64,000 nucleotides of DNA, taken from the NCBI RefSeq assembly GCF_000063605.1, contig NC_009497.1, forward strand, positions 1-64,000, given 5' to 3'. Position numbers and translations under genes: made by a program. Positions 57,096 through 64,000 of this stretch are shown here, piece after piece (within the stretch, counting starts at the first letter, position 1; each line of letters opens with the position of its first letter). The notes under the pieces were generated by a model. That model searched no databases, was not told the origin of the DNA, and was given only the letters and a program-made list of their open reading frames with translations. Origin of the DNA: Mycoplasmopsis agalactiae PG2. Its GTDB lineage: Bacteria; Bacillota_I; Bacilli_A; Mycoplasmatales; Metamycoplasmataceae.

Positions 57096-57643
57096 TGGAT
57101 GAATTATTTATTTTACAACTAGAAGAAGAAATTGATAAAGCTATAAATCACTTAGTTTTTGAACTTTCAAAAACTTCAACCGGAAGAGCTAATCCACAAC
57201 TAATTAGAGGCATCAAAATTAATTATTATGACACGCTAACACCAATTGAAGAATTATCAAACATTAGTGTTCCTGAAGCTCAACAATTACTAATTAAGCC
57301 TTTTGATGCAACAACTGTTAGAGACATAATAAAAGCTATTACAAGTGCTCAGTTAGGTATTAATCCTGTTGATGAAGGAAGCCAAATTCGTATCAAATTT
57401 CCGCCTCTAACAACTGAAAGAAAAAGAGAATTAGTTAAATCATTATCAAAACATTCTGAAACCGCAAAAGTTGCTATTAGAAACGCCCGTCAAAATGCAA
57501 ATAAAGTAATAAAAGCCAACGAAGAAATTTCTGAAGATATGCAAAAAAGATACTTAGCAGACGTACAAAAAATTGTTGACAAGAACATTGAACACGTTGA
57601 TGAACTAGTATCTAAAAAAGAAAAAGAAATCATGACAGTTTAA
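57095..57643 (+). CDS. frr: Ribosome recycling factor
   Basis: A 182-residue RRF that splits post-termination ribosomes together with EF-G. Visible motifs are LSKTSTGRANPQLIRGIKI, IEELSNISVPEAQQLLIKPFD and IRIKFPPLTTERKRELVK, followed by the helical domain ending KKEKEIMTV. Length is the family norm. The ATG shares one base with the pyrH TAA. Confidence 0.96.
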   Translation: MDELFILQLEEEIDKAINHLVFELSKTSTGRANPQLIRGIKINYYDTLTPIEELSNISVPEAQQLLIKPFDATTVRDIIKAITSAQLGINPVDEGSQIRIKFPPLTTERKRELVKSLSKHSETAKVAIRNARQNANKVIKANEEISEDMQKRYLADVQKIVDKNIEHVDELVSKKEKEIMTV

Positions 57644-57694
57644 TTTAATCGATCTCTATTTTATAAATATGCTTTTTATATAAAGCTATTAATA

Positions 57695-57700
57695 TATAAT
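57695..57700 (+). promoter_or_regulatory. -10 box of the tRNA-Cys/tRNA-Arg pair
   Basis: TATAAT 32 bases before tRNA-Cys. No clear -35 box is seen. Confidence 0.45.
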
Positions 57701-57732
57701 ACATTACACGGCAATTAGAGATCGGTCATCGT

Positions 57733-57808
57733 GGCACCATAGCCAAAAGGCCAAGGCACGAGTCTGCAAAACTCCGATTTACCGGTTCGAGTCCGGTTGG
57801 TGCCTCCA
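57733..57808 (+). tRNA. tRNA-Cys (GCA)
   Basis: The acceptor GGCACCA (57733-57739) pairs with TGGTGCC (57798-57804); the discriminator is T, as required for tRNA-Cys, and CCA is encoded (57806-57808). The anticodon GCA is in TCTGCAAAA. The T-loop TTCGAGT is present. Length is 76 bases. Confidence 0.95.
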
Positions 57809-57814
57809 TATTAT

Positions 57815-57891
57815 GCGCCCATAGCTCAACTGGACAGAGTGTTTGGCTACGGACCAAAAGGTTAGGGGTTCGACTCCTCTTGGGCGCGCCA
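57815..57891 (+). tRNA. tRNA-Arg (ACG)
   Basis: The acceptor GCGCCCA (57815-57821) pairs with TGGGCGC (57881-57887); discriminator G and CCA (57889-57891) follow. The anticodon ACG is in GGCTACGGAC, so A34 should be edited to inosine to read CGN codons. The T-loop TTCGACT is present. Confidence 0.95.
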
Positions 57892-57906
57892 TATAACATT
57901 GTTATC

Positions 57907-57934
57907 AAATTAGGCAACTTGCCTAATTTTTTTA
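57907..57934. terminator. Bidirectional terminator between tRNA-Arg and comEC
   Basis: AAATTAGGC (57907-57915), loop AACTT, GCCTAATTT (57921-57929) and T-run. The comEC stop codon (57910-57912 on the minus strand) lies inside the stem. Confidence 0.8.
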
Positions 57935-59298
57935 TTATTTCTAACTACACTAATGACAAATAGCACTATAAATCAGGTAAATATGTTAATTGACACTAAT
58001 AGTCAGGATGAGTATGCTTTAACTGTTAATGGGAATAAAAAATCTATCAGGATGTTCAATAATTCATCCAAAACATAGTACATAAAGTTCATAAACTCTA
58101 TGCTCCAAAAGAAAATTATTGACATCAAATAGTATATTTCAAATATTGGAACCAGAATAATGCTAAAGACAAAAGAAAGAAGATTTAAAGAAGAATTTAT
58201 TTTACCTATTATCGGCAAATTGAACAAATGTATCAGCGCAAAAATAATTAGAGCCTTTAAAATTTTTCATTTTATATTTATTAAATTGTTTAGTGTAAGC
58301 AGAATAAATGAACAACAAAAGGAAAGAATAAAAGAAAGCGAAAATACAAGATCAAAATTTAAGTTAAATACAACAACTAGTGCTATAAATCATCCATCAT
58401 AATATTTAAAGCTATAATTACCAATCTTTTTTTGATGTTTGACAAACAGCATTATTAAACTTCTTATTGCTGAAACAAATGAATTAAGCAAAGTAACATA
58501 GCAAAATAAAATTGTAATTACAAAGTATAGTGATGCTTTATTTTTTCTGGGTATCTTGTTTGCTAAAAGTGCTATAAAATAGAATAATAGGTCAAAGTGT
58601 AATCCTGAGATAACTAATAAATGTGAAACATTTATAAGTCTAGCCTTTGTATTAGCAATTTGCGAATCACCTATTCCAAAAACCATTGTACTTCAGTATC
58701 TGGCAAAATAAATTTTGTCGGCACCATATGCATTTAATAATTGATTAAGACTCCGGGTTTGATATGATACTTGCTTAATTACTGGATCACTTACAACATA
58801 TTTTATTGAGTTAGATAACATGAAAGTTTTATCAAACTTTATATGGGACAAATTTTTACTTAAATTTCCCTTTACTTCAACTAGCGAACCTTGAATAATT
58901 TTTGATTCTGATGTTAGGCTACTGCCCAAGACTAAAACATTGTGCTTTGAATTACTAATTATAAAATAATTATCACTGGACTTAATTATTGTCCCTTGAA
59001 CAACATATAATCCATCATCCAGCAGATGCTTAAATGCTGTTGGCATCAAAGCGCATAGATAAAAGACAATAGCTAGCAATGCAGTACCTAAGCACTTCCA
59101 GTTTTTAAAATTAATGTACACTGCTAGTATCACATATGCCACAATCCACACACACCTAGTTTCATTACTAAAAATAGACAGGTGAATAAATATAGGCAAA
59201 ATAAATGCCAATAAATTTAGGTTTACAAGACTAAAACTCTCTTTAGTTTTGAAAAAGTTTTTTCTCCAATGCCTCTTAGAGATTGAATATCGTCTCAT
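57910..59298 (-). CDS. comEC: ComEC-like DNA uptake membrane protein, short form
   Basis: A 462-residue multi-pass protein with the N-terminal OB-like part (VVQGTIIKSSDNYFIIS, LVEVKGNLSKNLSHI) and the competence channel motif VFGIGDSQIANTKARLINVSHLLVISGLHFDLLFY. Full ComEC proteins are about 700 residues and carry a C-terminal metallo-beta-lactamase domain, which is absent here. TGA codons at 58390, 58003 and others (low coordinates) are Trp. The stop TAA is at 57910-57912. The start at 59298 lies 76 bases inside comEA, with no clear ribosome site. It probably transports single-stranded DNA; competence itself is unproven. Confidence 0.82.
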
Positions 59299-59735
59299 TT
59301 GACTTTTGATTTCTTTCTTCTTAACTGAACTAGTTGCTTTGATACATTTACAGAAATTCCTAATTTTCTTAGTTGTTGCTCGTCATTTAATTCTAGTCAA
59401 TGTATTTGCTTATTAACATCATTATCAAAATTGTTTTTTAAAAATGGAATAAAGATTTTTACATTATTTTTGTACTCCTTGTTCATGTCAATATTTGAAA
59501 GATCTGCATTATTTTCCTTTACAACATTTAAAATTTCTCTTAATTTAACCCCCTTTTTAAAATAGTGCCTTCCTTTAAATAAAACTGCGCCGGTTACATC
59601 GATTGCTACAACATCGCTATCACTTGGCGAAATTTTAGAAAATGAGGTACGATTTGATTCAAAAGTAATTGCTATTGTAGAAGTAGCAACAGCAATCAAA
59701 ACTAAAGAACCAATTACAAATCTTTTAATTCTCAT
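59223..59735 (-). CDS. comEA: ComEA-like DNA-binding protein
   Basis: A 170-residue protein. One membrane anchor at about 7-24 (VIGSLVLIAVATSTIAI), then an SLBB-like segment (VVAIDVTGAVLFKGRHYFKKGVKLREIL) and at the end one helix-hairpin-helix (IQSLRGIGEKTFSKLK), the ComEA DNA-binding fold. TGA codons at 59397-59399 and near 59290 are Trp, without which the HhH part would be missed. It overlaps the comEC start. Together they form a minimal DNA-uptake module that could serve nucleotide scavenging as well as transformation. Confidence 0.82.
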
Positions 59736-59785
59736 TTCATCATATTAGTTTTATGTAAGATGAAAAAAATAAAAAGTGTAAAAAT

Positions 59786-59812
59786 AAGGGAAAAACGGCT
59801 TGTTTTTCCCTT
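59786..59812 (-). terminator. Terminator between gpsA and comEA
   Basis: AAGGGAAAAAC (59786-59796), loop GGCTT, GTTTTTCCCTT (59802-59812): a perfect 11-bp stem. On the minus strand it is followed by TATTTTT. It would separate comEA-comEC from the housekeeping genes upstream. Confidence 0.75.
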
Positions 59813-59824
59813 AAAAGTTCATAA

Positions 59825-60823
59825 TTAATTATACTCCTCAATGAAATCGGTTAACTTCTTAACATCCTTGTTGTGATATAAAACATCAATAATAGATCTT
59901 AAAAATGGTGCACTAATTGACTTATTATCATTTAAAATATCTTCTAATATTTTGGCATTGTGGTAGCCTTCAACTGTTTTGGTGTTTGCTTCTAGCACTG
60001 TTTTAAGGCCTTTTTGGGCAATTTGTGTTCCAAAAAGAAAGTTTCTGCTTTTCATGCTAGAGCAAGTTAAGAATATGTCACCAATTGCTGAAAGCTCTAA
60101 TGGCAAGTTATTATCAGCAGAGTTAAATAAGGCTTTATAAATTTGGTAAATTTCTTTTGCACCTGTAGCTAATAAAGCAGATTCAGTATTTTTGTAAGGA
60201 AACATGTGTGTTATTGCACCAATGCCTATTGCAAGAACATTTTTAAGAGCAGCAAATAATTCACTTCCCTTTTCATTAGGATTAATTATCAATCTAAAAT
60301 ACTTATTATTAAATGTTTTTGATACTTCAAGCAAGAAGCCTTGATTTGGCCCAACAATGTTGATCATTGTTAGTGCATTTTCAAATACTTCAGTAGCAAA
60401 AGAAGGCCCGAGTATTGAGCAATAGTGTTCAATATTGTCTGAAAATTTCTCAACAAGTACATCAGAAAAGAATTTTTTAGTCTTTGAATCTATGCCTTTA
60501 GCAACATTAACTATCTTAATTTTACGTGTTCCTAGAATATTTCTGATTTGACCAAGAACACTATCAATAGCTCCTGATGGTACAGCCAGTATCATTAAAT
60601 CAAGCTCGTTTAATGCCTCTTCTAAATTGTCAGTTGCATGAACATTATTAGGATTATTGAACTTTTTATCACCAAAATATTTAGAATTAATGCCATTGTT
60701 AATGTCATTAATTTCTTTGTTATCAATGCCTCACATTGTAATTTTGTGGTTGTTATAAGATAATACATTTGCCAATCCGCTAGCTCACGCCCCTGTGCCT
60801 ATTATAGTAACTTTTTTAGACAT
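59825..60823 (-). CDS. gpsA: Glycerol-3-phosphate dehydrogenase [NAD(P)+]
   Basis: Reduces dihydroxyacetone phosphate to sn-glycerol 3-phosphate for lipid synthesis. It has 332 residues. The Rossmann motif is VTIIGTGAWASGLANVL at the N-terminus, followed by DLMILAVPSGAI, AKGIDSKTKKF, LGPSFATEV and KNVLAIGIGAI with the catalytic Lys, then LSAIGDIFLTC. GAGGAG lies before the ATG. The original 256-codon open stretch is extended upstream through TGA Trp codons. It lies 15 bases downstream of rsmA. Confidence 0.94.
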
Positions 60824-60838
60824 AATTTTCTCCTCGCT

Positions 60839-61627
60839 CTATTTTGTTTCTAGCTCAACATATAATTGCCTTATAGTTTCTAAGTCTAGCTGTTGAATTC
60901 TGATGTTTTCACTTATATTCAACAGGCTGTAAGCATTTAGTATTTTTTCTTGCGAATAAACCTGTTTTAAAGACCAAATCAGTTTTTTTCTTCTTGCACT
61001 GAAGCAAAGTTTGAAAAAGTCTTTTAATTGTTCGTAATTGTCGTTATGATTTTGATAAAAATCAAATGTAACAATTGCTGAATCTACCTTTGGAATAGGG
61101 CTAAAGTTATTTTTGCTTACAAACAACTCTTTTTTAACTTTAGCCACATATTGACAAGTTATACTCAATTTAGAATATTCATAGCTATTAGGCGCTGCAA
61201 CTATTCTGTCAGCTACTTCCTTCTGAACTAACAGTGTTGCCCGCTTGAACAAAAATCTATTCTCAATTAATTTAAATATTATCTCACTAGTAATATAGTA
61301 AGGAATGTTGCCTACCACTTCAAAATAGACATATTGGTCTAAATTAGCATTTAAAAAGTCATCATGAACAAGCATATTATTTTCTGAATTAAAATAATTT
61401 TGCTGGTTTAAAAACTCGATCATATCTGGGTCAATTTCAAAGGCAACTAACTTTGAGCATTTATTTACAAGGTGTTTGGTCAAAGCCCCAGTTCCTGGGC
61501 CAATTTCAATAATTTGCTTGCCTTCAGGGCTAATAATATCAACTATTTTTTTAATAACTGAGTCACTATGCAAGAAATTTTGTCCAAATTTCTTCTTAGC
61601 TTTTGGTTGAAGATGATCATTAGACAT
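60839..61627 (-). CDS. rsmA: 16S rRNA (adenine1518/1519-N6)-dimethyltransferase
   Basis: KsgA-type methyltransferase of 262 residues acting on the 3' hairpin of 16S rRNA. Motifs are KKKFGQNFLHS, IIEIGPGTGALTKHL for S-adenosylmethionine, and VVGNIPYYIT for the target adenine. I chose ATG 61627 because it gives the usual length. ATG 61651 is in frame, but no ribosome site precedes it. The start overlaps the end of tatD by 8 bases, so the two are coupled. Stop is TAG 60839-60841. Confidence 0.93.
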   Translation of the reverse strand: MSNDHLQPKAKKKFGQNFLHSDSVIKKIVDIISPEGKQIIEIGPGTGALTKHLVNKCSKLVAFEIDPDMIEFLNQQNYFNSENNMLVHDDFLNANLDQYVYFEVVGNIPYYITSEIIFKLIENRFLFKRATLLVQKEVADRIVAAPNSYEYSKLSITCQYVAKVKKELFVSKNNFSPIPKVDSAIVTFDFYQNHNDNYEQLKDFFKLCFSARRKKLIWSLKQVYSQEKILNAYSLLNISENIRIQQLDLETIRQLYVELETK

Positions 61628-62381
61628 TGATTTTAAATAACCTCTTTGCATTTTTTAATACTTTGTCAGTAAATTTCTCAATTGATAAACCTTTAACGCC
61701 TGCGATATAGTTTGCTGTATGCTTAACGTAATTTGGATAATTTAGCATCCCTCGCTTACTTGCTGGTGGTAAGTATGGAGCATCAGTCTCAGTGAGTATT
61801 TTATCAACAGGAAGATATTGCAAAACTTCTAATAAAGACGAATTATTTTTGTAAGTTGCAATTGCACTAAAACTGAAGTAACAACCTAAATCATTAAATT
61901 TTTTTGCTCAATATAAATTCCCACTAAATGTATGAATCATAAACTTAACATCATTAAATTGACTAAGTATTTCATACAAATCTTCATAAGAGTCTTTCAT
62001 ATGTACAACAACAGGCAAATTATGTCTCTGAGCGACTTTAATTTGGGCAATAAATGATTCTTTTTGAACATCTTTTTTGGTATCTGGATAGTGATAGTCT
62101 AGTCCAATTTCACCAATAGCAACAACATCTTTAGTTAGCTGACTCTCAACAATCTCACCATCAATTGCTCCAGTTGAATTATTTGGATGCACACCAATTA
62201 CTGGAAAAGTGTAGTCAAAGTGTGAGCAAATGTTTAATACTTCAAGGTTTTCTTTAGGATCACACCCAGTTATAAGCATAGCCGCTACACCTTTAAAATA
62301 GGCCTTTTCAATCACTTGGAAATTATCTTTATAATACTCTTTAATTGAATGAGTATGACAATCAATATATTTTATGCTCAT
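61620..62381 (-). CDS. tatD: TatD-family metal-dependent DNase
   Basis: A 253-residue TIM-barrel hydrolase. Metal and active-site motifs are DCHTHS (residues 7-12), IGVHPNN, IGEIGLDYHYPDT, LPVVVHMKDS, MIHTFSGN, and ILTETDAPYL near the C-terminus. TGA at 61908-61910 joins the two open stretches as Trp. TatD next to rsmA is the common Firmicutes order. It is 8 bases downstream of mnmE. The role is DNA repair or degradation. Confidence 0.92.
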
Positions 62382-62389
62382 ATTTTTAC

Positions 62390-63727
62390 CTACTTTCCAA
62401 GACAGAAGTTTTTAAACATCTCATCAAGCAGTAATTCATTGTCTGCACGACCAGTTATATCAGTCAAGTGACTTCAAGCCTGTCTAAGATCAATAATCAC
62501 AACATCAGGATCATAACCTAGTTTTATTGACTTTATAGCATCTTCAAGCGACTTATGAGCCTGTTTTATAAGTGCTAACTGTCTAGAATTATTAACGTAC
62601 TGATCATTGTTTAAGTCGACATTTTTAAAAACAGACACTAATTTTTCTTTTAGCGGATCTAAATCATTCAGCTTTGCACTTACATAAAGAAATTCATCGT
62701 TTGTTGTTTCAAGCAAATCCTTTTTGTTTATAACTGGAACATAAATTTTATTTAATGAATGTGCCTTATTTTTAATTTGCGAATCAAACTCATTATCATT
62801 TTGACTTGGATCATATATATGTAAGACAACATCTGCTTTTTCGATTTGTTCAAATGATTTATCAATGCCAATTTTTTCAATTTTTTCTTTAGTGTCTCTA
62901 ATACCTGCTGTATCTATGAATTTAAATAAAAGTCCTTTATATTGTCACATAGCTTCAACTATGTCTCTAGTTGTGCCAGCAATATCTGTTACTATTGCTT
63001 TATCTTCTTCCAATATTGCGTTTAAAATAGAACTTTTTCCAACATTAGGCTTTCCCAAAATGGCTATTTTAATGCCTTCGAAGATCATTCTCGATGTTTG
63101 ACTTAATTCAATAGTTTTGCTAATTTTGTTTCTAATAGATTCTAATCGTGATATTAGTTTGTCAGTAAAGGGGTTGTCAAAATCATATTCAGGATAGTCA
63201 ATTGAAACTTCCATTTCACCTATCAAATAGGCTAATTCGTCTTTTAGATCCTGAATATACATTGATGTTTTTCCGTCAAATTTCTTAATGGCTAATTTAG
63301 TTTGACTAACTGTGCTAGCATGAATTAGATCATTAATTGCTTCAGCTTTAATAAGATCCATTTTGCCATTTAAAAAACTTCTTCTACTAAACTCACCAGG
63401 TTCAGCCAACCTTGCGCCATTAGCTAGTAATAATTCTAAAATACTATTAGTAATTACTACACCGCCATGACAGTTTATTTCAACTGTATCTTCGCCAACA
63501 AAATTATTTGTGCCTAAAAATCACATGCACAAAACTTCATCAATCACTTCGTTGCCATTCAAATTGTCAACAATGTTGCCAAAAGTAATTGTGTGACTAG
63601 TGCCCACCTTACCAGTAAAAATTTTCTTAACAACGTTGACACTATCTGGTCCGCTTACTCTAATGATTGAAATAGCTTGATTGATTTTTCCGCCTGATGA
63701 AATTGCTGTAATCGTGTCATTTATCAT
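62390..63727 (-). CDS. mnmE: tRNA uridine-5-carboxymethylaminomethyl GTPase MnmE
   Basis: Modifies U34 of certain tRNAs together with MnmG. It has 445 residues. The N-terminal tetrahydrofolate-binding part starts [23 protein letters not shown]. The GTPase domain has G1 GKPNVGKSS (225-232) and IAGTTRD and the DTAGIRDT G3 region. The protein ends FCLGK, the conserved C-x-G-K catalytic tail. TGA codons at 63521, 62945 and 62474 (low coordinates) are Trp. Stop TAG 62390-62392. Confidence 0.95.
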
Positions 63728-63782
63728 ATTTCTAATTTTACAATAATATAAAACTAGTGAACTGGATTAAAGTGAACAAAAA

Positions 63783-63815
63783 AAGGAAAAACAGGCCATT
63801 TTTCCCGATTTTTTA
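63783..63815. other. Terminator-like hairpin in a divergent region
   Basis: GGAAAAA (63785-63791), loop CAGGCCA, TTTTTCC (63799-63805), then CGATTTTTT. It lies between the divergent starts of mnmE and the last gene, so no obvious transcript ends here. Core and loop match the terminator at 30631. Confidence 0.5.
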
Positions 63816-63855
63816 CTTCTTTTGATAATTGATATAAAAGTCTACTTATTAAGTT

Positions 63856-64000
63856 ATGGAAAATGAAAATAAGTTTTGTAACACCTTTGCCAACTATGCA
63901 ATGTTTCTAAATAGTGTCAAGTCGATATCATTACTAAAGAAAAATAATATAAGTGATCTAAAACTAAGAATAATTATTAATAATAAATTTTTAATTCATT
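63856..64000 (+). CDS. Unknown protein, 3' end outside the window
   Basis: Open frame of at least 48 residues, MENENKFCNTFANYAMFLN at its start, rich in Asn, Ile and Lys. No stop occurs before the window ends. TATAAA lies about 18 bases before the ATG; no good ribosome site is visible. Too little is present to name a family. Confidence 0.5.
   Translation, partial: MENENKFCNTFANYAMFLNSVKSISLLKKNNISDLKLRIIINNKFLIH

Noticed and set aside
57726-57917. 63-codon minus-strand frame across tRNA-Cys and tRNA-Arg
   Set aside because: The two tRNAs are unambiguous; the frame is their reverse complement, which often appears as a spurious protein.
58160-58402. 80-codon plus-strand frame opposite comEC
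   Set aside because: It lies within the comEC frame, which carries the family motif and continues without stops on the other strand.
1-64000. Integrative element or insertion sequence
   Set aside because: No transposase, integrase, conjugation gene or flanking terminal repeats were seen on either strand.

Overview
The window looks like the start of a mollicute chromosome from the Mycoplasma bovis / M. agalactiae branch of the hominis group. It opens at the dnaA start codon and is strongly AT-rich. Almost every long gene reads through in-frame TGA codons, so TGA is tryptophan (genetic code 4) and only TAA and TAG stop. Species placement is inferred from gene content: a P48-like BMP lipoprotein, DUF285 lipoproteins, an oppABCDF operon and a giant PDxFFG protein. 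No rRNA, insertion sequence, transposase or CRISPR array was seen.

Layout. 0-3.1 kb: dnaA, a short origin-like gap with a perfect DnaA box, dnaN, an S4-domain gene, tRNA-Tyr and tRNA-Gln. 3.2-4.8 kb: a tandem pair of alpha/beta hydrolases. 4.8-10.3 kb (minus): a tight operon of luciferase-like oxidoreductase, GcvH-like lipoyl carrier, class-M-type sirtuin, lipoate-protein ligase, a second lipoate ligase broken by one TGA-to-TAA change, and an Old Yellow Enzyme. This matches the lipoate-linked protein ADP-ribosylation system but has no macrodomain gene. 10.4-18.0 kb: a membrane protein, the P48/BMP substrate-binding lipoprotein and its nucleoside-type ABC transporter; one permease carries a long coiled-coil C-terminal extension. 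18.0-19.6 kb: a small ORF with a strong ribosome binding site and two tandem deoxynucleoside kinases.

19.6-32.9 kb is a zone of decay. It holds a broken S41-protease lipoprotein, two broken DUF285 lipoproteins with homopolymer frameshifts, the intact pseudouridine catabolism pair psuK-psuG, a HAD phosphatase, an ABC-2 permease with a frameshifted ATPase, a small HTH-like protein and a broken membrane protein. 33.0-50.9 kb (minus) is one apparent transcription unit: a 3329-residue PDxFFG protein with coiled coils and a zincin-like HEYGHH motif, followed after 14 bases by oppA-oppB-oppC-oppD-oppF.

51.4-57.6 kb is conserved Firmicutes-type housekeeping: cysS, rlmB, a divergent SigH-like sigma factor, rpmG, secE, nusG, a YihY/BrkB protein, pyrH and frr, then tRNA-Cys and tRNA-Arg. 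57.9-63.7 kb (minus) runs mnmE, tatD, rsmA, gpsA, comEA and a short comEC. A gene of unknown function runs off the right end.

Signals not explained by the genes: a dispersed 10-mer, CTATAAAACA, with 12 exact copies on both strands, many in intergenic DNA; several genes whose -10 box lies only 6-7 bases before the ATG, suggesting leaderless mRNAs; and a recurrent GGGAAAAACAGGCC-type hairpin.
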